DNA of 64,000 nucleotides from Luteibacter jiangsuensis (GCF_011742555.1 NZ_JAAQQR010000001.1:372001-436000), one strand, 5' to 3'; positions 22,920-33,317 are shown, counted from the first letter of the stretch. The notes: a model not told the origin generated them from the letters alone. Program-made: numbers and translations.

Positions 22920-24641
22920 CTACCGAAGCAGGTTCACCTTGGCCAGATCGATGAGTTCGGCCGCGCGCCCATCGAGCACCGCCTTGAGCATGAACATGCC
23001 GAACTTATAAGACTCGTCGAAGTTCTTGACCGGCGGAATCACGAGCTCCTGACGTGCCGTCACCACGTCCAGCAGCGCGGGGCCATCGTGGGCGAGAATC
23101 TCTTTCACCGCGGCCTCGAGCTCGTCGGGCTTCTCCACGCGAATGGCCTTGATGCCCATGGCGGATGCCATCGCCGCGAAGTTGGGATTCTTGAGATCGA
23201 CGCCGACATCGAGGAAGCCCGACGCCTTCATCTCCATCTCCACGAAGCCCAGCGTGCCGTTGTTGAGCACGACGATCTTCACGGGCAGTTTGTGCTGAAT
23301 GAGGGTGACGAATTCGCCCATCATCATGGTGAAGCCGCCGTCGCCCGAGAACGAGACGACCTGGCGGTCCGGCATTGTCGCCTGCGCACCGATGGCCTGG
23401 AGCATGGCGTTGGCCATGGAGCCGTGATTGAAGGAACCGAGCAGCCGGCGCTTCCCGTTCATGCGCAGATAGCGCGCCGCCCAGGCCACCGGCGTACCCA
23501 CATCGCAGGAGAAGATGGCGTCGTCCTTCGCGAGATCGCTCACGACACGGGTCACGTACTGCGGGTGAATGATGCTGCCGCCAGGGCGGCTTTCCGCCAG
23601 CGCATCGAGATCCGCCCGCGCGCGTTGGTAATCCTTAGTGGCCGCATTGAGATAGCTCGTGTCGCTCTTGTCGTCGATGAGCGGCAGAAGCGCCCTCAGT
23701 GTTTCGTCCACCGAGCCGAGCACGCCAAGCTCGAGTCCGCAGCGGTTGCCGAGCGCTTCCGGACGGACGTCGATCTGCACGATGCGCGCCTTCTCGGGAT
23801 AGAACTGCCGATAGGGAAAGTCCGTGCCCAGAAGCAGCAAGGTGTCGCACGCCTTGATGGCCTTGTAGCCGGAAGCGAAACCGAGAAGGCCGGTCATGCC
23901 GACATCGTGTGGATTGTCGTACTCGACGTATTCCTTCCCGCGCAGCGAATGGACGATGGGCGCCTTGAGCTTGCCCGCGAGTTCCATGATCTCCGCATGC
24001 GCGCCGGCACAACCCGCTCCGCAGAAGAGCGTAACGCGCGACCCTTCATTAAGGATGTCGGCCACCGCGCGCAAATCGCTTTCGTTGGGGTGGAGCACAG
24101 GAGTGGACGGCACAAGCCAGCGCGGCACTGACGCGGAGAGGTGCTGCAGCGCGATATCGCCCGACATCACCACCACAGCCACACCCTTCTTTGCGACAGC
24201 CTCTCGCATGGCGCGATGGAGCACCTGCGGCAGGTGGTCGGGGTGGTTCACCAGTTCGACGTAGTGGCTGCATTCCTTGAACAGGACTTCCGGATGCGTG
24301 GCCTGGAAGTAGTCGATGCCGATTTCCGTACTCGGAATATGCGCGGCGATGGCCAGCATTGGTACCCGGCTGCGCTGAGCATCGAACAGCCCGTTGATGA
24401 GATGGAGGTTGCCCGGTCCGCAACTGCCCGCGCACACCGCCAGCTGCCCCGTGAGGTGGGCTTCGGCGCCTGCGGCAAACGCAGCGCTTTCCTCGTGACG
24501 CATGTGCACCCAGTCGATGGTGCCGATACGGCGCAGCGAGTCGGTAAAGCCGTTGAGAGAATCCCCGACGACGCCATAGATCCGTTCCACACCGGCCGAA
24601 GCCAGGGTCTCTGCCAGGTAATCCGCGGCGGTTCTGCTCAT
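22920..24641 (-). CDS. poxB: Pyruvate dehydrogenase (quinone), PoxB-type
   Basis: 573 residues from ATG 24641 (MSRTAADYLAETLASAGVERIYGVVGDSLNGF), the usual PoxB length. Three thiamin-diphosphate enzyme domains: PYR (1-180, HMRHEESAAFAAGAEAHLTG), FAD (190-335), PP with SFSGDGGFTMMMGEFVTL and NNGTLG. The C-terminal RAAELIDLAKVNLLR resembles the amphipathic membrane-binding peptide of E. coli PoxB. It converts pyruvate to acetate and CO2 and feeds electrons to ubiquinone. Shares a 239-bp divergent region with the iorAB-like genes. Confidence 0.92.
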   Translation of the reverse strand: MSRTAADYLAETLASAGVERIYGVVGDSLNGFTDSLRRIGTIDWVHMRHEESAAFAAGAEAHLTGQLAVCAGSCGPGNLHLINGLFDAQRSRVPMLAIAAHIPSTEIGIDYFQATHPEVLFKECSHYVELVNHPDHLPQVLHRAMREAVAKKGVAVVVMSGDIALQHLSASVPRWLVPSTPVLHPNESDLRAVADILNEGSRVTLFCGAGCAGAHAEIMELAGKLKAPIVHSLRGKEYVEYDNPHDVGMTGLLGFASGYKAIKACDTLLLLGTDFPYRQFYPEKARIVQIDVRPEALGNRCGLELGVLGSVDETLRALLPLIDDKSDTSYLNAATKDYQRARADLDALAESRPGGSIIHPQYVTRVVSDLAKDDAIFSCDVGTPVAWAARYLRMNGKRRLLGSFNHGSMANAMLQAIGAQATMPDRQVVSFSGDGGFTMMMGEFVTLIQHKLPVKIVVLNNGTLGFVEMEMKASGFLDVGVDLKNPNFAAMASAMGIKAIRVEKPDELEAAVKEILAHDGPALLDVVTARQELVIPPVKNFDESYKFGMFMLKAVLDGRAAELIDLAKVNLLR

Positions 24642-24690
24642 CGTCTCGTCCTGTGTAAAACCCCATCCTATCCGGCGCCTGCGGCCTGTA

Positions 24691-24755
24691 CTTGAACGAC
24701 ACGATCTTCGACGGCACGAAACGGCAAATGGATCGACACAGCAGAATCGTTCAAG
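24691..24755. promoter_or_regulatory. Distant inverted repeat in the poxB/iorA divergent region
   Basis: CTTGAACGA (24691-24699) and TCGTTCAAG (24747-24755), perfect 9-bp arms 47 bp apart. Could be paired operator half-sites for a looping regulator, or two half-sites of divergent promoters. Confidence 0.4.
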
Positions 24756-24880
24756 CCGCGACCGCCCCCAATGGCGAACGATGCGGGCAGAAGCGTCCGT
24801 CGCCGCTGGACCGGAAGGGGACATGACGGGCGCCAGGGACCCCAGCCGATCCATCGAGCCAGATCCACCAGGAGACTTCC

Positions 24881-25371
<491 letters not shown>

Positions 25372-25375
<4 letters not shown>

Positions 25376-27636
25376 GCGCGCGCGACCGGGAGCCGGTGGA
25401 CGCGGGCCGCCGCGCCGCCCTGAAGTTGACCGGCGGGGGCCTCGCCGTGGCCTTCTTGTGGAGCGCTGGCATGGGGCCCGCCGTGGCCACCATGAGCGCG
25501 CGGCGGCAGGCGTCGGATGCGGGCGCCGCTGCCGCCGACGGCAATCCGCCGTTCGCTCCCAATGCCTTCATACGCATCGACAGCAATGGGCCGGTGCGGC
25601 TCGTCATGCCGTCGGTGGAAATGGGCCAGGCGATCTATACGGGCATCTGCATGATGCTCGCCGAGGAACTCGGCGTGGGCCTGGACCAGATCGCGGTCGA
25701 ACACTCGCCGCCAAGCGACGAACTGTACGGCGTGGTGCTCCTGGGCGGCATACAGGCCACCGGCGGATCGACGAGTACCCGCGCCCAGTGGCAGGTGCTT
25801 CGCGAAGCGGGCGCCGTGGCGCGCGAGATGCTCGTGCGTGCCGCGTCCCTGCGCTGGAAGGTGGAACCCGGCGACTGCACCGTGGCCCGCGGCGTCATCA
25901 CCCACACTCCCTCGGGCCGCACCCTGCCGTTCGGCGCGGTGGCGGAAGCGGCGGGGAAACTGCCGCAGCCCGAGAAGGTGACGCTGAAGCCGCGCGCGGA
26001 CTACACGCTCATCGGCAAGCCGCTCCGGCGCGTCGATTCGCCGGACAAGGTCAACGGCAAGACGCTGTTCGGAATCGACATACGCGTGCCCGGCATGAAG
26101 GTGGCCGCCGTGCGCACGTCGCCGGAACTTGCCGGGCGGCTCGGTGACGTCGACGAGCGCAAGGCGCGCGCGATACCCGGTGTCGTCGACGTCATCCGGC
26201 TGGACGACGCGGTGGCGGTCGTCGGCGAGCATTACTGGGCGGCCTCGCAGGGTCTCCTGGCCCTCGACATCACGTGGCAGCATGGCGTCAACGAAAACCT
26301 GGACAACGCATCCCTCATTCGCGGCCTCCGTGCGAAGTCGGCTTCCGGCCCCGTCCTGGTGGGGCGGAAGGCCACGCGCGACACGCCGGCCGCGGGCACG
26401 CGGGTGGAATCGGAGTTCGTTTCGCCCATGCTGGCGCATGCGCCCATGGAACCGCTCAATGCCACGGTGCACGTCACCCCGGGCAAATGCGAAATCTGGA
26501 CGGGATCGCAGGTGCCTACCCGTTGCGTGGCCGAAGCCGCGCGCATCTGCGGCATCCCCGCGGAAGGTGTCACCTTCCACGCCCAGTATCTCGGTGGCGG
26601 CTTCGGCCGCCGGCTGGAAACGGACCAGGTCGAGCAGGCCGTCGCCTTCGCGAAACAGGTCACCTACCCGCTGAAGGTGATCTGGAGCCGCGAGGAGGAC
26701 ATCCGCCACGATCGCGTGCGGCCCCTCTATTTCGACCGCATCGCCGCCACGCTCGGCGCCGACGGCAAGCCTGCCGCCTGGCACCACCGCATCACCAGCG
26801 GTACCGTGCTCGGCCGCTGGGCGCCCGGTGCGATGGGTAAGGACGGCATGGACAGCGATGCCATCGAGTCCGCAGCCGACCTGCCCTACGATCTCGACAA
26901 TGTCCAGGTGGAATGGGCACGCCACGACATGCCGCCGGGGCTCGTCGTCGGCTGGTGGCGAGGTGTCGGGCCGACGCACAACCTCTTTGTCGTCGAGAGC
27001 TTCGTCGACGAACTGGCGCATGCCGCCGGAAAGGATCCCCTGGCATACAGGCAGGCGATGATGAAGCCCGGTTCGCGCCCGCGGCGGGTCCTCGACCTGG
27101 CGGCCGAACAGATCCAATGGGGCACGCCCCTTCCGCCACGCGTGGGTCGCGGCATCGCGGTGGGCTCTCCCTTCGGCAGCCACGTATGCCTGGCGATGGA
27201 AGTGGAAGTGACGCCGCAGGGCGTGGTCCGCCTGCGCCGGGCGGTGGCGGCAATCGACAACGGCATCACCATCAACCCCAGCTCAGTGAAGGCGCAGATC
27301 GAGGGCGGCGTCCTCTTCGGTCTCAGCGCGGCCATGTTCAGCGGGATCACCATCGAGCACGGTGCCATCCAGCAAAGCAACTTCCACGATTACCGGATCC
27401 TGCGCATCAACGAGGCACCCGCGGTGGAAGTGCACCTCGTCGACAGCGACGAGGCGCCCGGCGGCATCGGCGAGGTGGGCACCGCCATTGCCGCCCCTGC
27501 TCTTGCGAACGCCATTTTCGCGGCCACAGGCATCCGCCTGCGCGAGCTGCCAGTGACGCGCACATCGCTCGTCGCCTCGAAGGAGGCGGAAGACAAGGTG
27601 GTGTCCACCGGTTCCGGCGTGGAGGATCTGGCATGA
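25372..27636 (+). CDS. iorB: Isoquinoline 1-oxidoreductase-like molybdopterin subunit
   Basis: 754 residues from ATG 25372. Tat-like signal ([22 protein letters not shown]) implies export of the folded Mo-cofactor enzyme. Typical xanthine-dehydrogenase large-subunit blocks: [58 protein letters not shown], the second-domain [19 protein letters not shown] and the C-terminal [24 protein letters not shown]. Works with the 2Fe-2S subunit and the cytochrome c encoded immediately downstream; both junctions are ATGA overlaps. Confidence 0.9.
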
Positions 27637-28943
27637 AGAAGCGATGGAAACGAGTGCTCATCGCCCTGCCCGTGGTGCTGGTGATCGGCGCCGGCGCCTA
27701 TGCATGGCTCAACCGCACCGACCCCGCCGACGGAAAGGCTCCGTCCCTCGCGGGTGCGCCACCGTCCAGCGATCCCGTCGCACGTGGCGAATACCTGACG
27801 CGCGCGGCCGATTGCATCGCCTGCCACGTAACGCCGGGCGGCAAACCCTTCGCGGGCGGGCTGGCGTTCAAGCTGCCCTTCGGCACGATCTACTCGTCCA
27901 ACATCACACCCGACCCGGACACCGGCATCGGACGCTACACCGACGAGGAGTTCGTGCGTGCGGTGCGCGAGGGCATCCGCAGGGACGGCAAGCACCTCTA
28001 TCCGGCCTTTCCGTACACGTCGTACACCGAGCTGAGCCGTGCGGACGTTCTCGCGATCAAGGCCTACCTCTTCACCCTGCCCAAGGTCAGGCAGCCGAAC
28101 CGCGAAAACGACATCGGCTTCCCCTTCAACCAGCGCTGGGCCATGGGGTTCTGGAACGCGGCCTTCTTCCGCAGCCATCGCTTCGAGCCCGATGCCAACC
28201 GCTCCGAGGCGTGGAACAGGGGCGCCTACCTGGCCGGCGCTCTCGCCCACTGCGGCGAATGCCACACGCCGCGCAACATCGGCTTTGCGATGAGCAAGGG
28301 ATCGCTGCTGGCCGGCGAGACGGTGAATGGGTGGCGCGCCTGGAACATCACTTCCGACGCCACGCACGGCATCGGCGCGTGGCCGGACGCAGCGGTCGCG
28401 CAGTACCTGTCCACCGGCCATGCAGACGGCCGCGGTACGGCCGGTGGTCCCATGGGCGAGGCGGTCGATCACAGCCTCCAGTACCTGGACGCCGCGGACA
28501 TCTCCGCGCTGGTCACCTGGTTACGGACCGTCCCCGCGAAGGAAGGCAAGGACCCGGTGGTCGTCGATGCCGGTGCGCCCGGACTCCGCGCTTCGAACGA
28601 GCTGCTGCCGGGTTCCGATCCTTCCGCGAGCGACATGGGAAGGCAACTCTTCGCAGGCGCGTGCGCCAGCTGCCACCAGTGGAACGGACCGGGCCGTCAG
28701 ACGCCGCAGGCAGGCCTGGCCGGCACCCGTGGCGTGAACGATCCGTCCGGTGCGAACGTGGTGGGCATCATTCTCGAAGGCGTATCGATGCGCGTGCGCG
28801 ACCAGGACATCTACATGCCCGCGTTCGCCCAAACGTTCAACGATGCGGAAGTGGCGGCGCTGGCCAACTACGTGGTGCACCACTTCGGTGGCAAGGCCGG
28901 TACGGTGACACCAGCAGAGGTGGCGAAACGGCGCGCGGAGTGA
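27633..28943 (+). CDS. Membrane-anchored triheme cytochrome c
   Basis: 436 residues from ATG 27633, overlapping the molybdenum-subunit stop. N-terminal membrane anchor (RVLIALPVVLVIGAGAYAWL). Three haem c sites: CIACH (residue 61), CGECH (207), CASCH (344), with Met-containing axial regions, as in alcohol/gluconate dehydrogenase cytochrome subunits. Periplasmic; it should carry electrons from the IorAB-like enzyme to quinone or the respiratory chain. Last gene of the operon, followed by a REP doublet. Confidence 0.92.
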   Translation: MKKRWKRVLIALPVVLVIGAGAYAWLNRTDPADGKAPSLAGAPPSSDPVARGEYLTRAADCIACHVTPGGKPFAGGLAFKLPFGTIYSSNITPDPDTGIGRYTDEEFVRAVREGIRRDGKHLYPAFPYTSYTELSRADVLAIKAYLFTLPKVRQPNRENDIGFPFNQRWAMGFWNAAFFRSHRFEPDANRSEAWNRGAYLAGALAHCGECHTPRNIGFAMSKGSLLAGETVNGWRAWNITSDATHGIGAWPDAAVAQYLSTGHADGRGTAGGPMGEAVDHSLQYLDAADISALVTWLRTVPAKEGKDPVVVDAGAPGLRASNELLPGSDPSASDMGRQLFAGACASCHQWNGPGRQTPQAGLAGTRGVNDPSGANVVGIILEGVSMRVRDQDIYMPAFAQTFNDAEVAALANYVVHHFGGKAGTVTPAEVAKRRAE

Positions 28944-28952
28944 AGGCTCACT

Positions 28953-29034
28953 GTGGGAGCCGGCCAGGCCGGCGATCCCGCGACCGCGGACAGGGGCGAC
29001 GTGTGCGCCCTATCGCCGCTGAAGCGGCTCCCAC
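28953..29034. repeat. REP doublet, GTGG-headed (copy B)
   Basis: Inverted pair gtgggagccggccaggccgg...gccgctgaagcggctcccac, opposite orientation to copy A. It lies between the convergent cytochrome c and hemerythrin genes. Confidence 0.85.
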
Positions 29035-29051
29035 AGATAACCCGGCCGATC

Positions 29052-29510
29052 TCAGCCGAAGGACGCGATTACCTCGGCCTTGCGCTCTTCCATGCGGGCT
29101 CCGAGTTCGGCCAGTTCTTCCTTGGAAAGCAGTTCCTTCGCGTCCTTGAACATTTCCTTCTCTTCCTCGTCCGCGTGGTGCTCGATCAGTTCCTTGAGCA
29201 CCTTCGCCCGGCCGGAGAATTCGACGCTGGAAGGATCCGTGCCCAGCAGGTCGGGAAGCACGAGGTCCTCGGCGGCGCGATGCTCTTCAAGCGCCTCGAA
29301 ATACATCTTCGCTTCGTCCTTACGGCCTGCTTTCTTGAAAGCGGGATAGAAGATCTCTTCCTCGATCGTGGTGTGGGCCTTGAGGTTCACCTGAATCTCG
29401 TGCAGCAGGGCGGCGCGTTTCTTCGTTGCGCGCTCGCTGGTTTCCGCAAGCTCCGAAAGGAGTTGCTTGACGAGCTTGTGATCGGTCTTGAGCAGCTTGA
29501 TGGCATCCAT
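29052..29510 (-). CDS. Hemerythrin HHE-domain protein
   Basis: 152 residues from ATG 29510 (MDAIKLLKTDHKLVKQLL). Hemerythrin cation-binding pattern: His in TDHKLVK, HTTIEEEIFYPAF, EEHRAAEDLV, EHHADEEEKEMF, the di-iron ligands of a four-helix bundle. Such proteins bind O2 or NO or sense oxidative stress; the role here is unknown. Single gene by appearance. Confidence 0.9.
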   Translation of the reverse strand: MDAIKLLKTDHKLVKQLLSELAETSERATKKRAALLHEIQVNLKAHTTIEEEIFYPAFKKAGRKDEAKMYFEALEEHRAAEDLVLPDLLGTDPSSVEFSGRAKVLKELIEHHADEEEKEMFKDAKELLSKEELAELGARMEERKAEVIASFG

Positions 29511-29623
29511 GGTAGTTCCTGGCAGTGGGCTGGGTGCCTTACCATTCACTGGCGGCCGTGAATTTCCCGCGAGCGCAACGCGTGGGATTCGCATCGCGAT
29601 TTTGACGGGGACAACCGATACGG

Positions 29624-30007
29624 TCACTCCTCGGGTGGCTGCCAGAGTTCCACCTTGTTCCCTTCGGGATCAATCACCCAACCGAACTGCCCGTAGCCCG
29701 AATCGGGCGCCTTTTCGAGCACGTTGCAGCCTTCCTCGCGCAATGTCCCAAGCAGCTCGTCGAGGTTTTCCACGCGGTAGTTGATCATGAAGGGCGAGGC
29801 ACCGGGCGGGAACTGTTCACCGCCGTCCGCGCCGATCGACCAGACCGTCATGCCCTTCGTGGCGTTACCGTGTTCGTCGGTCCAGGGAAACATGGCGCCG
29901 CCCCATTCCTGCACGTCGATGCCGAGATGGCGCTGGTACCAGGCGCGCAAGGCGACCGGGTCCTTCGCCTTGAAGAAAATCCCGCCGATGCCGGTAACTC
30001 GCTTCAT
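29624..30007 (-). CDS. VOC-family protein (glyoxalase/bleomycin-resistance fold)
   Basis: 127 residues: GIGGIFFKAKDPVALRAWYQRHLGIDVQEWGG, VENLDELLGTLREEGCNVLEKAPDSGYGQFGWVIDPEGNKVELWQPPEE. The GWVIDPEGNKVELW ending with Glu is a good metal-site VOC motif. Substrate unknown. Separated from cspA by a terminator. Confidence 0.88.
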   Translation of the reverse strand: MKRVTGIGGIFFKAKDPVALRAWYQRHLGIDVQEWGGAMFPWTDEHGNATKGMTVWSIGADGGEQFPPGASPFMINYRVENLDELLGTLREEGCNVLEKAPDSGYGQFGWVIDPEGNKVELWQPPEE

Positions 30008-30096
30008 GCCATGCTCCCGTGGTCGCGCGCGATGTGCGCGGCGGGAGGACTATCGAACTCCGCCCGATTACGGTCAATAAGAACGATTCCAAAAAA

Positions 30097-30120
30097 AACC
30101 CCGCGCGGATGCGCGGGGTT
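30097..30120 (-). terminator. Intrinsic terminator of cspA
   Basis: 8-bp GC stem (30099-30106 with 30111-30118), GGAT loop on the plus strand. On the minus strand it is followed by eight T (A run at 30091-30098). Confidence 0.9.
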
Positions 30121-30149
30121 TTCTTGTAACCGGCAAAACGTGGAAGCGA

Positions 30150-30356
30150 TCAGGCGGCGACTTCAACGCCCGACGCCTGGGCACCCTTCGGGCCCTGGGT
30201 CACTTCGAACTTCACACGCTGGCCTTCCTGGAGACTACGGAACCCCTTGGAATTGATCGCAGAAAAGTGGACGAACACGTCCTCCCCACCGTCCTCGGGC
30301 GCGATGAAACCGAAACCCTTGGCGTCGTTGAACCACTTGACCGTACCGAAACGCAT
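30150..30356 (-). CDS. cspA: Cold-shock-domain protein
   Basis: 68 residues, a complete CSD OB-fold with RNP1 KGFGFIAP and RNP2 VFVHFSAI motifs. RNA chaperone. It has a promoter about 95 bp upstream and a leader of about 85 nt, as cold-regulated csp mRNAs do, and its own terminator. Confidence 0.96.
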   Translation of the reverse strand: MRFGTVKWFNDAKGFGFIAPEDGGEDVFVHFSAINSKGFRSLQEGQRVKFEVTQGPKGAQASGVEVAA

Positions 30357-30446
30357 TGCGGAAACCTCTGGACATGGACTGGAAGCACCCGGATGGCGAG
30401 GCGTTCCCCATGGATCCCCTTGGCCTGCCCCCGCGGCGCAGCGGAA

Positions 30447-30475
30447 GTATCATCATGTTTCCAGGCAAAGCGCAA
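30447..30475 (-). promoter_or_regulatory. Promoter of cspA
   Basis: On the minus strand TTGCGC (30470-30475), 17-bp spacer, TGATAC (30447-30452). It gives an 80-90-nt leader before cspA; whether the leader folds into a thermoswitch cannot be judged by eye. Confidence 0.6.
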
Positions 30476-30493
30476 CTGGGATTCTTTCCGAGA

Positions 30494-31240
30494 TCAATCC
30501 GTCGCCAGTAACCGACCCAGGATCGGGGGCACGTTCGCGGTCGCCGCGGCGAGATGGGCGAAGATTTCCTCGATGCTTATTTCGGCTTCGTCCCCGGCGC
30601 CGGCCGCGAAATTGGCCACCAGCGCGAGGCAGGCGAACTCCAGGTCCAGCTCGCGGGCCAGCACCGCTTCCGGCATGCCGGTCATGCCCACGAGGTCGCA
30701 GCCGTCGCGCTTCATACGCGCAATTTCGGCACGAGTCTCCAGCCGGGGCCCTTGGGTCACGCCATGGACGCCGCCATCGACGATGGCCAGACCTTCCGCC
30801 CTGGCAGCGGCCAGGATCGCCTGACGCAGGCTCTCCGTGTACGGCTCGCTGAAATCGATGTGCCGCACTTCGGCGCCCTCGACATCGTTGAAACTCGTGT
30901 AGCGGCCGTGGGTGTAATCGATGATCTGATCGGGTACCACCAGCGTGCGCGGCCCCATGTCGTCGCGGATGCCGCCCACGGCATTGACCGCCACCACCCG
31001 GCGTGCGCCCAGCGAATGAAGTGCCCAGAGGTTGGCCCGGTAATTCACCCGGTGTGGCGGCACGGTATGGCTTTCGCCGTGGCGGGCAAGGAACGCGATC
31101 CGCTTGCCCCGGAAGCGGCCGGTGACGACATCGCCCGAGGCGGCGCCGAACGGCGTCTCGACGGTATGGCGCTCGCTGTCTTCGAGCCCTTCGAACGCGT
31201 AAAGGCCGCTACCGCCGATGACGGCGAGGTCGATGCTCAT
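30494..31240 (-). CDS. S-methyl-5'-thioinosine/methylthioadenosine phosphorylase
   Basis: 248 residues of the PNP/MTAP family 2: LAVIGGSGLYAFEGL (phosphate loop GGSG), ARHGESHTVPPHRVNYRAN (phosphate-binding RHG), VNAVGGI, TQGPRLETRAEI, LVGMTGMPEAVLARELDL. In Pseudomonas the orthologue beside nagZ is a methylthioinosine phosphorylase, so that is more likely than true MTAP. Salvages the thio-sugar from polyamine synthesis. Last gene of the rlmD–CYTH–nagZ–hpt–MTIP operon, 4 bp after hpt. Confidence 0.9.
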   Translation of the reverse strand: MSIDLAVIGGSGLYAFEGLEDSERHTVETPFGAASGDVVTGRFRGKRIAFLARHGESHTVPPHRVNYRANLWALHSLGARRVVAVNAVGGIRDDMGPRTLVVPDQIIDYTHGRYTSFNDVEGAEVRHIDFSEPYTESLRQAILAAARAEGLAIVDGGVHGVTQGPRLETRAEIARMKRDGCDLVGMTGMPEAVLARELDLEFACLALVANFAAGAGDEAEISIEEIFAHLAAATANVPPILGRLLATD

Positions 31241-31244
31241 CGGG

Positions 31245-31790
31245 TCAGTCCTTCAGCGCGTAGATGCCCGGCAGGTTGCGGGCATGCTCGTTGTAGTCCA
31301 TGCCGTAACCGAACACGTAGCGGTCCGGCACATCCACGCCATTGAAGTCCGCCGAGATGCCGTGGGCGCGGCGGCCATGCACTTTCGTGCAGAGCACCGC
31401 CAGCAGCACCCGGTCGGCCCCCATCTCCAGGCAGGCATCGCGCACGGCCTTCAGCGTGTGGCCCTCGTCGAGGATATCGTCCACCAAGAGCACGGTGCGG
31501 CCCTGCAACGGCACCTCCGGACGGCGGAGCCAATGCAGGTCGCTGCCGCTGGTCTGACCGCGGTAACGGGTGGCATGGACGTAGTCGAACTCGAGGTCGG
31601 TGCGAATCGACAGGGCGAGCTGCCCGGCAAAGAGCAAGGCACCGTGCATCACGGTAAGGAAGACGGGACGTTCGCCGGCAAGCGTGTGGTCGATCTCGCG
31701 GCCCATGCGCGCGATCTCGATATCCAGCTGCTCGCGGCCGAACAGGAGGTCCGCGCTGGCCAGCGCTTCTTCATACGGGACGGATGTCAT
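31245..31790 (-). CDS. hpt: Hypoxanthine-guanine phosphoribosyltransferase
   Basis: 181 residues. PRPP-binding motif VLLVDDILDEGHTLKAV (about 97-113) and a flexible-loop region YVHATRYRGQTSG. Converts hypoxanthine or guanine to IMP/GMP, which fits its neighbour that releases hypoxanthine from methylthioinosine. Packed in an operon with nagZ (7 bp) and the phosphorylase (4 bp). Confidence 0.93.
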   Translation of the reverse strand: MTSVPYEEALASADLLFGREQLDIEIARMGREIDHTLAGERPVFLTVMHGALLFAGQLALSIRTDLEFDYVHATRYRGQTSGSDLHWLRRPEVPLQGRTVLLVDDILDEGHTLKAVRDACLEMGADRVLLAVLCTKVHGRRAHGISADFNGVDVPDRYVFGYGMDYNEHARNLPGIYALKD

Positions 31791-31797
31791 GGGTAGC

Positions 31798-32799
31798 TCA
31801 AGGCTCCAGGGCGGTCACGCGCGCGATGAAACGCTCGCGCTGGGGGTTGTCGGAAAGTCCTTCCCAGGTGGAGCCGATCGCGCCGCGCAACGGCGCGATG
31901 CGCTCGGGCGGCGACGGACGGCGGCCCTCGACCGCCGCGATCGCCTCGGGAACAACGTCGGGAAAACAGGCGAGCACCAGGTCGCAACCGGCATCGAGGT
32001 GGGCGGCGGCGCGCTCGGCAATGCCGCCGACGCTGCCTGCCGCGGCCATGCTGATGTCGTCGCCGAACACGCAGCCACGGAAGCCCAGCTCGCCGCGCAG
32101 GATGTCTTCGATCCAGATGCGCGAGTAGCCGGCGGGACGATCGTCGACGGCCGGATACGTGACGTGCGCAGCCATGACCGCCTCGGCATGCGCCTCCATG
32201 CCGGCCAGGAAAGGCAGCAGGTCGTTGCGGAAGATCTCGTCCTTGCTCCGCGGATCGACCGCGGACGACAGGTGCGTGTCTTCGAGCACCGATCCGTGCC
32301 CGGGAAAGTGCTTCAACACGGCGGCCATGCCGCCCAGATGCATGCCACGCACGTACGCCTGCACCAGTTCGGCGGCCGCTGCCGGATCGGCATGGAAGGC
32401 GCGGTTGCCGATCGCCCGGCTGCCACGGTCGATGTCCGCCACGGGTGCGAAACTGAAATCCACGCCGATGGCGCGCATTTCGCTCGCCATGATCCAGGCA
32501 TGTTCTTCGGCGCGGTTCACCGCATCCACCGGGTCGGTGTCGTAGAGCCGGCCAATGGCCGCCACGGGTGGCAACCGGGTGAAGCCTTCGCGGAATCGCT
32601 GCACGCGTCCGCCCTCCTGATCGACGCACACCAGGAAGTCTTCGCCGGCGACGTCGCGCACCGATTCGATCAGTGCCGCGACCTGCTGTCGTGAGGCGAA
32701 ATTGCGGGAGAAAAGAATCACGCCCGATACACCCGGCGCCGTAAGCCACGCGCGTTCGTGCGCGGCCAGTTCCGTGCCGGCAAGGCCGACGATCAGCAT
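31798..32799 (-). CDS. nagZ: Beta-N-acetylhexosaminidase NagZ
   Basis: 333 residues from ATG 32799 (MLIVGLAGTELAAHERAWL). Family 3 glycoside hydrolase: CVDQEGGRVQRFREGFTRLPP, GVDFSFAPVADIDRGSRAIGNRAF, KHFPGHGSVLEDTH (the KH(F/Y)PGHG signature with the catalytic His region), VFGDDISMAAA with the nucleophile Asp. Cytoplasmic; removes GlcNAc from anhydro-muropeptides in cell-wall recycling. Overlaps the CYTH gene by 7 bp. Confidence 0.95.
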   Translation of the reverse strand: MLIVGLAGTELAAHERAWLTAPGVSGVILFSRNFASRQQVAALIESVRDVAGEDFLVCVDQEGGRVQRFREGFTRLPPVAAIGRLYDTDPVDAVNRAEEHAWIMASEMRAIGVDFSFAPVADIDRGSRAIGNRAFHADPAAAAELVQAYVRGMHLGGMAAVLKHFPGHGSVLEDTHLSSAVDPRSKDEIFRNDLLPFLAGMEAHAEAVMAAHVTYPAVDDRPAGYSRIWIEDILRGELGFRGCVFGDDISMAAAGSVGGIAERAAAHLDAGCDLVLACFPDVVPEAIAAVEGRRPSPPERIAPLRGAIGSTWEGLSDNPQRERFIARVTALEP

Positions 32800-33317
32800 G
32801 CGGTGCCTCCCTTCCCTTCCCGTTCCGCGGCCGACCATTGCGCGAATGGGCGGTCCACGAGATTGACGTTGTAGTAGCGCGATTGCTCGCTTACCTCGAT
32901 GCCCAGCCATGAAGGCGTGGGATAAGGCGCATCCGCGGACGGAAGCTCGATCTCGGCGACGATCAGTCCGGCGTTGTCGCCGAGGAATTCGTCGATCTCG
33001 ACGTGGGTGCCGTCGAGCATGACGTGGTGGCGGATCTTCTCCAGCACGCCGTCGGACAGTTCATGCAGCAGGTGCTCCGCGTCCGCGTACGGAATCGGGT
33101 ATTCGAACTCGTGGCGCTCGACGCCCAGCGTGGCCGACTTGATGTTCAGCCAGCCCTTGTCGCCCGACAGGCGCACCCGAACGGAGCACTTCGCGTGGCC
33201 GGCGGCGATCGCGGCACCGCTTACCAGGTATCCCTGCGCCATCCGCTCGCTGCGCTCCACGAGGCCACGCCAGCCGTCGCCGGCGAGGAGGAACTTGCGT
33301 TCGATTTCGACGCCCAT
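32793..33317 (-). CDS. CYTH-domain protein (class IV adenylate cyclase/thiamine triphosphatase-like)
   Basis: 174 residues starting MGVEIERKFLLAG: the ExExK signature of the CYTH fold. Further conserved charged strands include CSVRVRLSGDKGWLNIKSA and VEIDEFLGDNAGLIVAEIELPS. These tunnel-fold enzymes hydrolyse inorganic triphosphate or thiamine triphosphate; most bacterial ones of this type are triphosphatases. Between nagZ and rlmD in one operon. Confidence 0.9.
   Translation of the reverse strand: MGVEIERKFLLAGDGWRGLVERSERMAQGYLVSGAAIAAGHAKCSVRVRLSGDKGWLNIKSATLGVERHEFEYPIPYADAEHLLHELSDGVLEKIRHHVMLDGTHVEIDEFLGDNAGLIVAEIELPSADAPYPTPSWLGIEVSEQSRYYNVNLVDRPFAQWSAAEREGKGGTAC

Noticed and set aside
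22857-24131. Plus-strand open frame of 424 codons
   Set aside because: Antisense shadow of poxB, no recognisable domain.
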